This document shows positions 44,454 through 54,643 of a DNA stretch of 64,000 nt, piece by piece (position 1 is the first letter of the stretch; each line of letters opens with the position of its first letter). The translations under genes were made by a program, and so were the position numbers. The notes under the pieces are model-generated. The model ran no database searches. It worked only from the letters and a program-made list of their open reading frames with translations, and had not been told where the DNA came from. The stretch comes from DATAUD01 sp036268455 (GTDB lineage: Bacteria; Verrucomicrobiota; Verrucomicrobiia; Limisphaerales; Palsa-1400): positions 156,394 to 220,393 of the forward strand of contig DATAUD010000022.1 of NCBI GenBank assembly GCA_036268455.1, read 5' to 3'.

Positions 44454-45695
44454 ATGCATTCGAAACTATTCGGCCTTCCGAAATGGAAATTCCTCTGGCT
44501 GGCGTTGTTCGTTTTGCTGCCCGTGCCAGCCTTTGCGGAAAATGAATCTCTTCCGCGACGGCGAAGCCCCGATGAGGTGTTGCTGGTCGTTAATCAGAAC
44601 AGCCCGGTCTCCAAAGAAATCGCCGGAGATTACGCAAGCAAACGCCGCGTCAAAAACATACTCTCTGTTGAATGCCAGGACTCCGCCACAAACGCTCGCA
44701 ATGAAACCATTACCCTCGTCGCTTACACGCAATTGATCGAATCTCCCGTGCGCGCATATTTGGCCGCGCGCCCAAACATAGATTTCATCGTGCTCACCAA
44801 GGGCATCCCCATTCGAATCACCGGTGCCGCTTTGGGAAGTTGCAGTGATCAAAGCCATGAACCGGTAAGCACTCGCGGGCATCCATCCGTCGATAGCTCC
44901 CTTGCGGCGTTGGATTATACGAATTTTCCCGCCGCAACGATAATTGACATCACAGGGAGCGGCGCGGTCGGTTACGCTTTTTCCAATCGCTACTGGAACG
45001 CGGCCCAGCCGTTTTCCCACGCCCGATTCGGAGGCTATCTGGTGACTCGATTGGACGGTTACACCGCGGCGGATGCGAAGGCGCTGGTGACGCGGGCTTT
45101 GGAGGCCGAATCAGGACTAACGAATGGAAAAGTGCTCCTGGACGTCCAGCCGGCTTTTGGATTGGGGGACAAAGCAACCCAGCCGGGTCCGATCAGGAGC
45201 ACGGTAATTCCACAGGAGTCAGCCTGGAGTGAATTCAACGCGGATATGCGGCACGCGCACGACTTGCTGGTCCAACGCGGCATCCCCGACGAGTTGGATT
45301 TGACGGAAACATTCGTTGGCGAACGCTCGAACTTGCTGGGTTATTTTTCGTGGGGGAGCAACGATCCCAAATATTCCGCTCGCGGTTATCAAACGCTTCA
45401 ATTTGCGCCCGGGTCCTTTTCCGATACCGCCGTATCGACCAGCGCCCGGACTTTCCTGCCGACGCAGGGTGGCCAATCGCTTTTGGTTGATTTGATTGCT
45501 CACGGGTTGACGTGCGGGAAAGGTTACGTGGACGAACCGCTCCTGCAAGCGGTCGCTTCTCCCACGATTGCGCTGGATCGCTACACATCCGGCTACACCA
45601 TGGTCGAAAGCTTCTATGCCGCCTCTCACTTCGTCGGATGGGAGGATGTGGTCATAGGCGACCCGCTCTGTTGTCCCTACGCCAAATCCAGGTAA
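44454..45695 (+). CDS. TIGR03790 family secreted protein
   Basis: The 413-residue protein has a signal peptide (KFLWLALFVLLPVPAFAENE). The body begins PDEVLLVVNQNSPVSKEIAG with DYASKRRVKNILSV, and continues with IDFIVLTKGIPIRI, DSSLAALDY, YLVTRLDGYTAADAKALVTR and LIAHGLTCGKGYVDEPLL, the pattern of the TIGR03790 family of planctomycetes, verrucomicrobia and relatives. Its function is unknown; a caspase-like or hydrolase-like fold has been suspected for related proteins, but I see no proven catalytic set. It is probably periplasmic or exported. The gene is convergent with the TlpA-like gene at 45703. Confidence 0.88.
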   Translation: MHSKLFGLPKWKFLWLALFVLLPVPAFAENESLPRRRSPDEVLLVVNQNSPVSKEIAGDYASKRRVKNILSVECQDSATNARNETITLVAYTQLIESPVRAYLAARPNIDFIVLTKGIPIRITGAALGSCSDQSHEPVSTRGHPSVDSSLAALDYTNFPAATIIDITGSGAVGYAFSNRYWNAAQPFSHARFGGYLVTRLDGYTAADAKALVTRALEAESGLTNGKVLLDVQPAFGLGDKATQPGPIRSTVIPQESAWSEFNADMRHAHDLLVQRGIPDELDLTETFVGERSNLLGYFSWGSNDPKYSARGYQTLQFAPGSFSDTAVSTSARTFLPTQGGQSLLVDLIAHGLTCGKGYVDEPLLQAVASPTIALDRYTSGYTMVESFYAASHFVGWEDVVIGDPLCCPYAKSR

Positions 45696-45702
45696 TGCCG
45701 TC

Positions 45703-46257
45703 TCAAGACCCGGGTTCCGCCAGCAATTTCTGAACCACGGTCTCGACGTAGTCTGGTTGCAGGCCAATCGCACGGACAATGCCCTTGCGGTCAATGACGG
45801 CGTAGGTCGGATAATAAGCCACCGCCCAGGCTTTCTCCGACTTGAGTTCACTGTCGCGGGCGGCCGGATATTCGATACTGTGTTCCTTGGCGTTGCTGGC
45901 AAAATCTTCCTGTCCGTGCGAGCTGGTGCAAACACCGATGACCACCAGGCCCTTGGACTGATATTTTTTGAGCATCTCGTTGTTATGGGGAATGGCGTTC
46001 ATGCAGGGGCCGCACCAGGTCGCGTAAAAATCCACGACGACGACTTTGCCCTTCAGATCGGCGGGCTTGACTTTGCCATTGATCCACCCCGTCACGTTCA
46101 GCGCGCCCATAGGCTTGCCTTCCAAAGCGGCGTGGCCGATGCGTTGCTGCGGTTCGCTATCCCAGGTCCAGCTATCGGGAAATTCGCCGGCGGAAGCGGG
46201 CAATATTCCACAGATAAATGAGCCAAACACAAAAAGAAGAAGGTTTCTCATGGTCAT
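45703..46257 (-). CDS. TlpA-like periplasmic thiol-disulfide oxidoreductase
   Basis: The 184-residue protein has a signal peptide (MTMRNLLLFVFGSFICGILP ASA). The thioredoxin-fold core contains VVVDFYATWCGPCMNAIP with the CGPC redox site, and the cis-Pro loop YYPTYAVIDRKG. Members reduce disulfides or maintain cytochrome c or protein thiols in the periplasm. The gene is convergent with the TIGR03790 gene; no cytochrome maturation genes are visible nearby, so its partner is unknown. Confidence 0.92.
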   Translation of the reverse strand: MTMRNLLLFVFGSFICGILPASAGEFPDSWTWDSEPQQRIGHAALEGKPMGALNVTGWINGKVKPADLKGKVVVVDFYATWCGPCMNAIPHNNEMLKKYQSKGLVVIGVCTSSHGQEDFASNAKEHSIEYPAARDSELKSEKAWAVAYYPTYAVIDRKGIVRAIGLQPDYVETVVQKLLAEPGS

Positions 46258-46335
46258 GGAAATAAGGCTATCACAACCCGCGTTCGCTTACAATGGGAAA
46301 TTGGTTTGAAACGCCGCGCGCATTGCGCAACATAA

Positions 46336-48956
46336 TTGGGTTTCATGAATGTGAATGGCAAAGAAACTGGCGTCGTCCGGGAAAAGCCGTTGAACCGCGG
46401 CGCCAAGTTTTTCCTCGTTCTGGGAGCGGGCGCGGCCGTGCTGTCATTTTATGTTTTCTCGCTCCTCGCCATTCTGTTTCTTGCCGCGTTGATCGCGGCC
46501 GAACTGGCTCTGTTTATAGTTCTCGTGCGATTCGCCGCATCCCGGTTCATGGCGCCTTTCATGCGGAGACACACCAACGTCCTCGGGCTTTTTATTAAAA
46601 GCTTTCGCATCCAAAAAGGCGTGGAATTTCGGATTCGCCTGCGGCACGAGGATGCGCCGGCGCTCCACCAATTGCTGGCCCGCCTTTGCGAACGGCTGCA
46701 ATTGAATTTCCCTGAGAATGTTTCGCTGCTGATGGGTGACGGCGCGTGGGTTCAGCTCAAGGGAATCCGCAGCGGCGCGGGTAAAACCACATTGGGCGTG
46801 GGCTACGATCTTCTGGCTGGCATGTCACCAGCCGAGATGGAGGCTGTCCTCGCGCACGAAATGACGCACGCCAAACTGATTCACCGGGGATTTCGCAATT
46901 CGCTTTGGGCGGCCCAGGCCCGCATTCGGAAGCTGGCTATGGCTCTGTGGGCTGAAATCAACACCGCCCGCCGCGCGAAACAATCCTCAAAGCTCGCCCA
47001 TGCCTTGTATGTTGTCGTGGACCGGTTGCTGCGTTTGTGCACGCGACTGATGGCGGCCTATTCGAGACAGGACGAATTCGATGCGGATCGCGGAGCGGCG
47101 GAATTGTGTGGCGCCGGCGTGATGAAGTCGGCTTTGGCGAAACTGGAATCATTGCACGGCATCTCGTCGCGTTTGCCCTGGAATGAACGGGTCGCGCAAC
47201 TCCAACAACCCAGCGGCTACAGCCAATGGCTCCTGCAAGAAATTACAAATAGCGCCACAGGCAGGGCCGGGCAGGTAACCGACGTCTTGTTTAATAAATA
47301 CTCCACGCACCCTTCCATACCCGATCGTATGGCAGCCCTGCCCGAGGACGGGCGATCGTTTGCCGGCGATTCCTCTTCAGCGATTCAATTCCTGGCCGAC
47401 CCCGATAAAATCGCATCCAAGTTGCTCGCCGAGCTGCAACGCCTCATGGCTGAACAGGAAAAAAAAGACAGCCGCGCATTGGAGAAATTTTCACGCAAAA
47501 CCGGCCGGCAGACCGGTTTGCAACCCGCGCTGGCTCGCGGTATTTTTCTGATCATTATCGGCCTGCTCTTTGCGCTGGCAGGCGCCGGTTCGACCTCCAG
47601 GAACGTTATTGTCCCGTGTGCCTTCGCCGTGATTGTGGTGGGCGTTGCCGCGATTTTCTTCAAAAAAAATCGTGAACGTCTGAATTTGGCGGTCCCGAAT
47701 TACGAAGATATCATCCGGCCGTCGGTGGTCGTCGCGCCCGGCGAAAACGCGGTCGAAAAGGAAAAGATCATTCAAGCGGACCTGGCGAACCGCGTCGCCG
47801 GCACATTGGGAGCGGAGCGGGCGCTGAAACTGGCGGAAGAAAGCTACGCCGCGCTCAAGGCGTGCAATTATTTCCGGGCGCATGTTGCCGCGCGTGAGTC
47901 CTTGAAGTTTGACAAAAAATCCGTTGAAGCCGCGCTGGCGCTTGCCGTGGCGACCAGCGCTCACGGACAAATTCCAAACACAGCCCGGTTGCTCGCGTTC
48001 GTCCAGAAGCAAACCGGGTTCAGGACTTTTTCCACCGTGTGGGGCGCCGCGTGGGCGGGGCTATTGGCGGGTGATTGGGTTCGAGCCGAAGCGATGCTGG
48101 AAAAAGCGCTGAAACTGGAGCCACAGCAGACCACGCTGGTTGCATTGCTGGCCCTTGCCCAGTCCCGGCGCGGCAAATTGCAGAGTTCCATTGCCAACGC
48201 CCGCCGGGCTTGTGAATTGCATCCGAAATCTTCGGAAATGTTGAAATTCCTGATCGCGCACGCCTGCTGGACGCCGGCTTCACCCGCGAGGCGCAGGAGC
48301 AGATGCGACGGATGAGCATGGACATGGAAAAAGACCCGGAAGTGATGCTGTCAATGGCGCAGTTTCATTTGTTGCGGCATAACCCCGCCGAAGCCGACAA
48401 TTGGATAGTCCGCCTCAAAGCATCGGGCGAGGAGCCGCACAGGCTCGTTCGCGCAGCGAGATATTATGAAAATGCGCGGCTGGCCGAAAAAGCGGCGGCC
48501 CTGTATCACGAATCGCTTGCGGCGGGGCATTATCCCGAAGCGCACCTTGGCCTGGGGCGTGTTGAGGCCGCGCGCAAAAACAAAGAGGACGCTCGGAAAC
48601 ACATTTTAGCCGCTCTGAATGTGGACCGGCCGGTTGGCAAGGGAGGAACTGCGACCTGGCAAATCTTTCATCCCATTTTGGCACAGATGCTTGGATTGCA
48701 GGAACCGATTGCCGAATGCCAGGCATGGCTTTGCGCGTTTCCGGCTATGAGTCAGCCGGCTGCCTTGGCCGGGAAGTCGGTGATAGTTTATGCCAGCGAC
48801 CAGCGACAGGCCCAGGAACATTTGCGGACGGTCATCAACGCGCTTCAACCTGAAAAGCCTCCGATGATCTTGCACGCCAACTGTTGGAGAATGGCCCCGC
48901 GCCAAATGCAGCCCGACGGTCCAGTGCGTCCCGGTGTTCAGGGCCTCTGGCAATAA
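46336..48956 (+). pseudogene. M48 metalloprotease with C-terminal TPR region, frameshifted
   Basis: The first frame (46336-48315) encodes two N-terminal membrane spans, the zinc motif HEMTH (residue ~174) and the third ligand in DEFDADRGAA. Two further membrane segments follow near residues 395-440, then TPR-like repeats. Around 48258 it runs out of frame (HACWTPASPARR), while the next frame gives RLLDAGFTREAQEQMRRMSM and continues with TPR-like sequence to 48956. The full gene would encode about 870 residues: an inner-membrane quality-control protease of the HtpX/M48 type fused to TPRs. The shift may be a true mutation or a sequencing error; the catalytic part is intact. Confidence 0.8.
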
Positions 48957-49175
48957 TTCGCGACGCGTCTTTCCTCTTGCTCGGCTTTTTTGCGCCTTCC
49001 CGTCTTCGCGCCTCCGCGTTAAAACGTTTGCGATGTTGTCAGCCAAACATTTTCCGTCTTCATCAGTTTTCTATCTCATTTTGTCTTCCTCTGCGTTCTC
49101 CGCGCCGCTCTGCGCGAGACCCTTCGTGTGTCAACTGCATCGTTACGGATGAGCGATTAATCAGGATTCGTCGAA

Positions 49176-49637
49176 TCATGCCCCTGTCACAGTCACTTCG
49201 GTCTTAACGGAGTTGGCGATGAAACATTGGTCATGCGCAGCGTGATGCAGACGCTCCTCGTCAGCGGGTGTGGGAAGCTTGTCGCCACTATAAATAATCT
49301 TCGGATGAAGCGCGACTGAACTCACCCACGGCACGCCTTTCTCGTTTTTGGTCATTACTCCTACAGACTCGTCGTTATAACTGTCCACTTGGAAACCCTC
49401 GCGGCTCGCCAAATACAAATACGTCAGCATGTGGCAACTCGAAATGGACGCGACGAACGCCTCTTCGGGATCGACATATGCCGGATTCGAATACGGAGTT
49501 GGCACAACAGAAGGCGACGGCGAAGCCAGGACTGTGACACCGCCGTCGAAGCTCCACGTATGCTCCCGCGAATACCTTCCGCTGAGAAAGTCTGGACTCG
49601 TACGCGTCCAACTAATAATTGCTTTATGCTCCGACAT
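49176..49637 (-). CDS. OsmC-family peroxiredoxin-like protein
   Basis: The 153-residue protein has the two reactive cysteines in expected places: SISSCHMLTYLYLA and AHDQCFIANSVKTEV. OsmC/Ohr proteins reduce organic hydroperoxides using these thiols. The sequence NPAYVDPEEAFVASISSCHM resembles the OsmC subgroup of the family rather than Ohr. The ATG at 49637 gives a normal length. It is divergent from the outer-membrane protein gene at 49754. No OhrR-type regulator is adjacent. Confidence 0.92.
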   Translation of the reverse strand: MSEHKAIISWTRTSPDFLSGRYSREHTWSFDGGVTVLASPSPSVVPTPYSNPAYVDPEEAFVASISSCHMLTYLYLASREGFQVDSYNDESVGVMTKNEKGVPWVSSVALHPKIIYSGDKLPTPADEERLHHAAHDQCFIANSVKTEVTVTGA

Positions 49638-49753
49638 CTTGGGTTAATGATATCAGCCCAACGACAGCATGTCACATGCGTAATAGGCCGGCGCCTTCCA
49701 TCAATCCTTCCCTCATATTGCCATTATCTGCTCCTCTTCATAATCTTCGGATT

Positions 49754-50557
49754 ATGACAGGCAAACAATTCGTCAGGACCATTGCGCTGACGGCTATCCT
49801 CAGCCTCGCGGCGGCGGCGATAGCCGTCGGAGGTCCACCGTTCGTCACCGACGATCCAGAGCCGGTGGATTACCACCATTGGGAATTCTATGTTGCTTCG
49901 ATGCATTCAGAGGTCGGCGGCGATTGGTCCGGCACCGCGCCGCATTTTGAAATCAACTATGGCGCCGCTCCCGACCTCCAGCTTCACCTCATTACGCCAT
50001 TGGCCTACGATTCTCCTCCAGAAGGGGCGGGGCATTACGGAATGGGCGATCTCGAACTGGGCGCCAAATACCGATTTATTCACGAAACGAATGACTGGCC
50101 ACAAGTGGGAATTTTTCCGTTGCTTGAAGCACCCACCGGCAGTGCGCGTGAGAATCTCGGCAACGGTCATTTGCAGGCTTTTCTTCCCATTTGGGTGCAA
50201 AAAAGCTGGGGATCGTGGACAGCATACGGCGGCGGCGGCTTTGGACTCAATTCCTTTTCCGGCCACGACAATTGGGGCTTTGCCGGTGCCGTCGTGCAAA
50301 AACAAATCCTCACCAACGTGCTGATTGGTGTCGAGGTTTATCACCAGACCGAATATCAAACCGACTTTCCTAACGTCGGCACCGCATTTAACGTCGGGAC
50401 AGTCATCGACTTTAGCGAATGCCACCACTTGCTCTTCTCAGTCGGCCGGTCGATTGACGGTCCCATTGGTTTTCAATGTTACATTGCCTATCAACTAACC
50501 TTTGACAACAGCCGGCTGCCTTTTTGGAACACAGGCCAACCAGACGGCGGACGGTGA
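49754..50557 (+). CDS. Outer-membrane beta-barrel-like protein (phenol MetA-pathway type)
   Basis: I choose MTGKQFVRTIALTAILSLAA (ATG 49754) because it supplies a signal peptide ending ..AVGGPP; a longer reading from 49619 has no signal. The 267-residue mature region shows alternating strands (DLQLHLITPLAYD, DLELGAKYRFIHET, WGSWTAYGGGGFGLN, NVLIGVEVYHQTEYQTD) and ends in an aromatic/hydrophobic strand, as in Phenol_MetA_deg barrels. It is likely to be a channel for hydrophobic compounds, but the substrate is unknown. Confidence 0.72.
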   Translation: MTGKQFVRTIALTAILSLAAAAIAVGGPPFVTDDPEPVDYHHWEFYVASMHSEVGGDWSGTAPHFEINYGAAPDLQLHLITPLAYDSPPEGAGHYGMGDLELGAKYRFIHETNDWPQVGIFPLLEAPTGSARENLGNGHLQAFLPIWVQKSWGSWTAYGGGGFGLNSFSGHDNWGFAGAVVQKQILTNVLIGVEVYHQTEYQTDFPNVGTAFNVGTVIDFSECHHLLFSVGRSIDGPIGFQCYIAYQLTFDNSRLPFWNTGQPDGGR

Positions 50558-50616
50558 GTCAGCGAGTCGAACCCGCATATTGCGCGGGATTTTTCAGGAT
50601 TTTTTGGGTTACAACC

Positions 50617-53600
50617 CTATTCCGGCGGCGCGACCAGCAAAGAGATCTGATTCGTCTCCGTTTCAACCGCTAGCTTCCGCCCATCCGGCGAGAATCGAAT
50701 CCACAATCCTGCTCCCGGCTCATTGACCGAAACCACTTCCCGCATCGTCGGCAGATGCCACAACTTCACAGATTCATTCCGGCACACCGAAGCCAGCGTT
50801 CGTCCATCCGGCGAAAAATCAACGTCCGTCGTCTCCTGCATATGCCCGGGCAGCGAGCCAATCAGTTCCCCGGTCGTCGTGTTCCACAATCGGATGCTTC
50901 CGTCAATACTCCCCGTAGCCAAAATCGACCCATCAGGCGAAAACGCCAGTCCGCTCACAAAATCGCGATGCCCCGTCAGTTGACGTTCCGCCCCCGTCGC
51001 GCAATTGTACAGCCGCGCCACATTTTCCCGATCGATGGACTCCGCGATCTGTTCGCCGCGCGGTGAAAGAATCGCGTTGCGAATCGGCGGTTCAGGGCCT
51101 TTGATCGTCTGCACAAGGCGCCCCTTATCCGTGTCCCAAATATGAATCAACCCCGCGTCATCTATCGCGAAAAAGAATTCCTGCTTTGGCGACATTCCCG
51201 CAAATGCCAATCGCGCCTTCCCTGGCGTTGTTCCTTCCAACCTGATTTCCCTTTGCGGATCGGTTCCATTCGGCGGCCAGAATTTCAAATTCGAGTTGTC
51301 GCTGTCCAGCGACGCAATGTATTTGGAATCGGGAGAAAACCCAACGACTTGGCATCCGCCGGCAAAATTTTCACTGACAATCGCTCCGTCATCCGCGTTG
51401 CACAGCATCGGTTTGTCGGAACCCGGCTTGACAGTGACTATCCATTTCCCGTCCGGTGAAAAAATCGGGCGAAAATCCATGTCATGCGGTAACTCCGTCT
51501 GGCGGCCACGCGGCTCCACTGGCCAGAACATGACGTTTTGGTCCTTCCCGCCCGTGGCCAGCAATTTCCCATCCGGGCTGAAAGCCGCGCACCACACTTC
51601 GCTGCCGTGCCCGCGCAAAACGGATTTCAGTTTGAGCGTCATGGCGTCCCAAAGGCGCGTCGTTTGGTCGGAACTCGCCGTTGCGATGGTCGCGCCGTCA
51701 GCCGAAAAAACCGCCGACCAAACGTGAAGCTGATGGCCGGAAATAAGTTCAGAAGGCTCATCGCCATCCACTTTCGAAACCATGACGTTGCTTGACCACC
51801 CGGCCGAAAGAAGTTCGCGTCCGTCCGGCGAAAAATTCAGCGACCACACCGGATCTTTGGTCGGCAATTCGCGGACCACGTTTCCCGTCGCTGTGTTCCA
51901 GATGGTGATGCCGCTGTTCCCGCCCGCAACAGCCAGAAGACTTCCGTCAAACGACAGCGCCACCGCGCGTCCCGGCCGGTCGAAACCGCGGAGCAACTCT
52001 CCCGTTTGCCAGTTCCAGAGTCTCACGATCCCCGCCGGTTCCCAATAAAACGGATTCGACGCCGCCGTCGCGAGAAGAGTCCCGGTCTTTGAAATCGCCG
52101 CCAGTTCGCCGGGAAAATTTGTCCGCACGCGCCACGTATCGGTGTCCCGGAATTCAACTTTTTCATTGCACGCCGTCATCAACTCTTTGCCATCAGGCGT
52201 AAAAGCCAGCGACCAAACGGACGCGTGAGTTACGTTGAGAATAGAAACACAACTGTGCTTCTCCGTGTCCCAGATCCGAACTGTGCCGTCGTGACTTCCG
52301 GTGGCAAGGCGGCTTCCGTCCGGCGAAAACGCGGCGCATGTCACGGTCCCGCTGTGCCCTGTCAATGTCGCCAGTTCATCTCCCCGGCAGAGGTTCCAGA
52401 GATACCGCCATTCAAATCCCCGCAAATCCGTTTCTCCGTGTTTCGGATGCAACCCGTCCAGTGTCGGCCGCGCCCGCCCGAAGTTGCCGGCCTGGATGGC
52501 CTGCGAAGCGACGGCTATGTCCGCCGCATAAAGATTAAGCCTCGTTTCCGCAGCGTCTTTTTCGGCGATCAGACGTTGCTTCATTTCGCCTTGCGCGTGG
52601 AACTCCGCCTGCCGCCATTGCCACACAATTCCCGCAACGCCCACGACCACCGCCGCCACCAAAGCCGCCGACATCGCGGCCGGCAGCGGACGGCGCCGGC
52701 ACCAAAGCCACGCTCTTTCCAACAACGGAACCGGCCGCGCCAGAATCGGTTTGTTTTCGAGGAAACATCCCAGGTCATTCGCCAGCGCCTGAGCTGATGC
52801 GTAACGCCGCGCCGGTTCCTTTTGCAAACATTTCAGGCAGATCGTCTGCAAGTCCGGCGGAATGCCCGGGTTCAACCGGCGTGGCGGCACCGGTTCTGCC
52901 GCCTGCACCTGGGCCAGGACGGAGTGCAGCGAATCGCCCTGGAACGGCGGACGTCCCGTGAGCAGTTCATACAGAATCGCCCCGAGCGAATAAACATCCG
53001 ACGCCGGACCGCTCTCGGAAAATTTTCCTGACGCCTGTTCCGGCGGCATATAATTCGGTGACCCGAGCACCTGTCCGGTCACGGTCAATTCCGTTTCCTG
53101 GCTGACAAGTTTGGCCAGCCCAAAGTCAGTCACGCGAGGCTGGTCCATGGGATCGAGCAAAATGTTGGACGGCTTCAAATCGCGGTGAAGCACTCCTCGT
53201 TGGTGCGCATGTTCCACAGCTTCCGCGATGGTTTTGAGATACGTTGCCGCCCGTCGCGCCGGCAGCGGATGCTTATTTGCCAATTCGGCAAAACTCCTCC
53301 CTTCGACAAATTCCAGCGATAGAAAATGATTCCCGCCCTGTTCGCCAATCTCGTAAATGGCCACAATGTTCGGATGCCGCAAGGACGCCACGGCTTGCGC
53401 TTCCTGCTGGAAACGCCGGACAAAATTCGCGCTGGAAAAAGGCCCGTGCAAGACCACTTTCAACGCCACGATCCGGTTCAAGCTCAATTGCCGCGCCCGA
53501 TACACCACGCCCATCCCTCCGCGCGCGATTTCCTCTATTAATTCATAATCCCCCAGCCGCAACAATCCGCCCCCCTTGGGATCGACCGACTCCGAAAGAA

Positions 53601-53694
53601 ATCCCAGCCGCCCCAGGCACTTCAGGCATAGCGCCTCTTCCGCGTCATCGGGTATCTCCGAGCCGCAAGTCGGGCATTTTCTTTCTGATCTCAT
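50617..53694 (-). CDS. Ser/Thr protein kinase with WD40 propeller
   Basis: The 1025-residue protein has an N-terminal zinc ribbon (CPTCGSEIP ... CLKCLG). The kinase domain (residues ~48-320) has ARGGMGVVYRARQ, the invariant Lys in IVALKVV, HRDLKPSNILLD and DFGLAKL. A membrane span follows (PAAMSAALVAAVVVGVAGIV, ~345-365), then about a dozen WD40 repeats (~445-1025; AFSPDGSRLATGSHDGTVRI and similar), probably two propellers outside the cytoplasm. The gene follows the ECF sigma gene by 73 nt on the same strand, the arrangement of kinase-controlled ECF factors. It probably senses a signal through the propeller and phosphorylates the sigma factor. Confidence 0.95.
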   Translation of the reverse strand: MRSERKCPTCGSEIPDDAEEALCLKCLGRLGFLSESVDPKGGGLLRLGDYELIEEIARGGMGVVYRARQLSLNRIVALKVVLHGPFSSANFVRRFQQEAQAVASLRHPNIVAIYEIGEQGGNHFLSLEFVEGRSFAELANKHPLPARRAATYLKTIAEAVEHAHQRGVLHRDLKPSNILLDPMDQPRVTDFGLAKLVSQETELTVTGQVLGSPNYMPPEQASGKFSESGPASDVYSLGAILYELLTGRPPFQGDSLHSVLAQVQAAEPVPPRRLNPGIPPDLQTICLKCLQKEPARRYASAQALANDLGCFLENKPILARPVPLLERAWLWCRRRPLPAAMSAALVAAVVVGVAGIVWQWRQAEFHAQGEMKQRLIAEKDAAETRLNLYAADIAVASQAIQAGNFGRARPTLDGLHPKHGETDLRGFEWRYLWNLCRGDELATLTGHSGTVTCAAFSPDGSRLATGSHDGTVRIWDTEKHSCVSILNVTHASVWSLAFTPDGKELMTACNEKVEFRDTDTWRVRTNFPGELAAISKTGTLLATAASNPFYWEPAGIVRLWNWQTGELLRGFDRPGRAVALSFDGSLLAVAGGNSGITIWNTATGNVVRELPTKDPVWSLNFSPDGRELLSAGWSSNVMVSKVDGDEPSELISGHQLHVWSAVFSADGATIATASSDQTTRLWDAMTLKLKSVLRGHGSEVWCAAFSPDGKLLATGGKDQNVMFWPVEPRGRQTELPHDMDFRPIFSPDGKWIVTVKPGSDKPMLCNADDGAIVSENFAGGCQVVGFSPDSKYIASLDSDNSNLKFWPPNGTDPQREIRLEGTTPGKARLAFAGMSPKQEFFFAIDDAGLIHIWDTDKGRLVQTIKGPEPPIRNAILSPRGEQIAESIDRENVARLYNCATGAERQLTGHRDFVSGLAFSPDGSILATGSIDGSIRLWNTTTGELIGSLPGHMQETTDVDFSPDGRTLASVCRNESVKLWHLPTMREVVSVNEPGAGLWIRFSPDGRKLAVETETNQISLLVAPPE

Positions 53695-53767
53695 TCCAAG
53701 AATCTGGGTCCCACTTGTTTAAGAAGCAAAAGCCGCCCGGAATTACAGGAAGATTTGCGGCTGGCGG

Positions 53768-54517
53768 CTATTGATTCAACACTTCAAACAAATATCGCAT
53801 CTCCTCCTCGAGCTCCAATGGGCTTGAGACGGTTTGCGAAACCTCTTCGCGCACCAATCCCCGGTATCGCTGCCGCAGCCGATGTACAAGCACTGGCACC
53901 GATGACACCTCCACTCCCAGCTTGTCCGCCACGGCGGCGTATTCTCCCGCGGCGGCGTTGATGGTGAGAAATCGCTTCAAGACGCCGAACGTTTCTTCTT
54001 TCTCCGACTGGGACATCTCCTCCTTCAATCGCCGCAATGCGGTTTGCACGATCGTTTGCGCCCAGCGGACGTCGTAAAGTTTGACCGGCGAAACTTCCTG
54101 GTGCGATGCCGCAAACCCCAATTCACCGGCTTGAAATTGATCCAGCGAGAAATGCGCCTGGCCTCCGCCGCGCTTTTGCGCGCTGGCGCGGTCATATTCA
54201 TTGGCCAGAAAATGGGTGAAAGCTGACAGCAGAAATGTTCGAAATTTTCCCCGCCCGGAATCCACGCCCGTAAAGTCCTTGCGTTCAAGGAGGCGCGCAA
54301 AAAACTGCTGCGTCAAATCCTTCGCGTCCTCCTCCGTCCAACCTTTGCGTCGCGCAAACGCGCACACCGGCTGCCAGTAAGTCCGGCACAATTTTTCCAG
54401 CGCCGCTTCGCTTTCGGCGGACATCCCTCTCCCAGCCAGCAAAACCACACTCCACCGCGTCGTTGAGAATCGAGCGGACGTTCTTGAATCCCCTTCATTT
54501 AATGTGGCATCTGACAT
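53768..54517 (-). CDS. ECF-type RNA polymerase sigma factor linked to a Ser/Thr kinase
   Basis: The 249-residue protein starts with FSTTRWSVVLLAGRG. Region 2 is AEDAKDLTQQFF-like (RKGWTEEDAKDLTQQFFARL), followed by GKFRTFLLSAFTHFLANEYD. The C-terminal region 4 HTH is AAVADKLGVEVSSVPVLVHR. This N-terminal pattern is typical of planctomycete/verrucomicrobial ECF sigma factors encoded beside protein kinases. Here, known pairs work through phosphorylation of the sigma factor and not through an anti-sigma factor, and no anti-sigma gene is visible. It is first in an operon with the WD40 kinase. Confidence 0.9.
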   Translation of the reverse strand: MSDATLNEGDSRTSARFSTTRWSVVLLAGRGMSAESEAALEKLCRTYWQPVCAFARRKGWTEEDAKDLTQQFFARLLERKDFTGVDSGRGKFRTFLLSAFTHFLANEYDRASAQKRGGGQAHFSLDQFQAGELGFAASHQEVSPVKLYDVRWAQTIVQTALRRLKEEMSQSEKEETFGVLKRFLTINAAAGEYAAVADKLGVEVSSVPVLVHRLRQRYRGLVREEVSQTVSSPLELEEEMRYLFEVLNQ

Positions 54518-54643
54518 TTCAGCCAGTGTCGATCATGCCACAGTCTCAGATTCACGCAAAGCCAAACACTTTGAACTATTACGTTCGATTTACAGTCAAA
54601 CAGTTGTATATGCAGCTCATTTTACAATCACAACCAATGAATT

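Noticed and set aside
48240..48300. Programmed ribosomal frameshifting in the M48-TPR gene
   Set aside because: No slippery heptamer or following pseudoknot is evident; mutation or sequence error is simpler.
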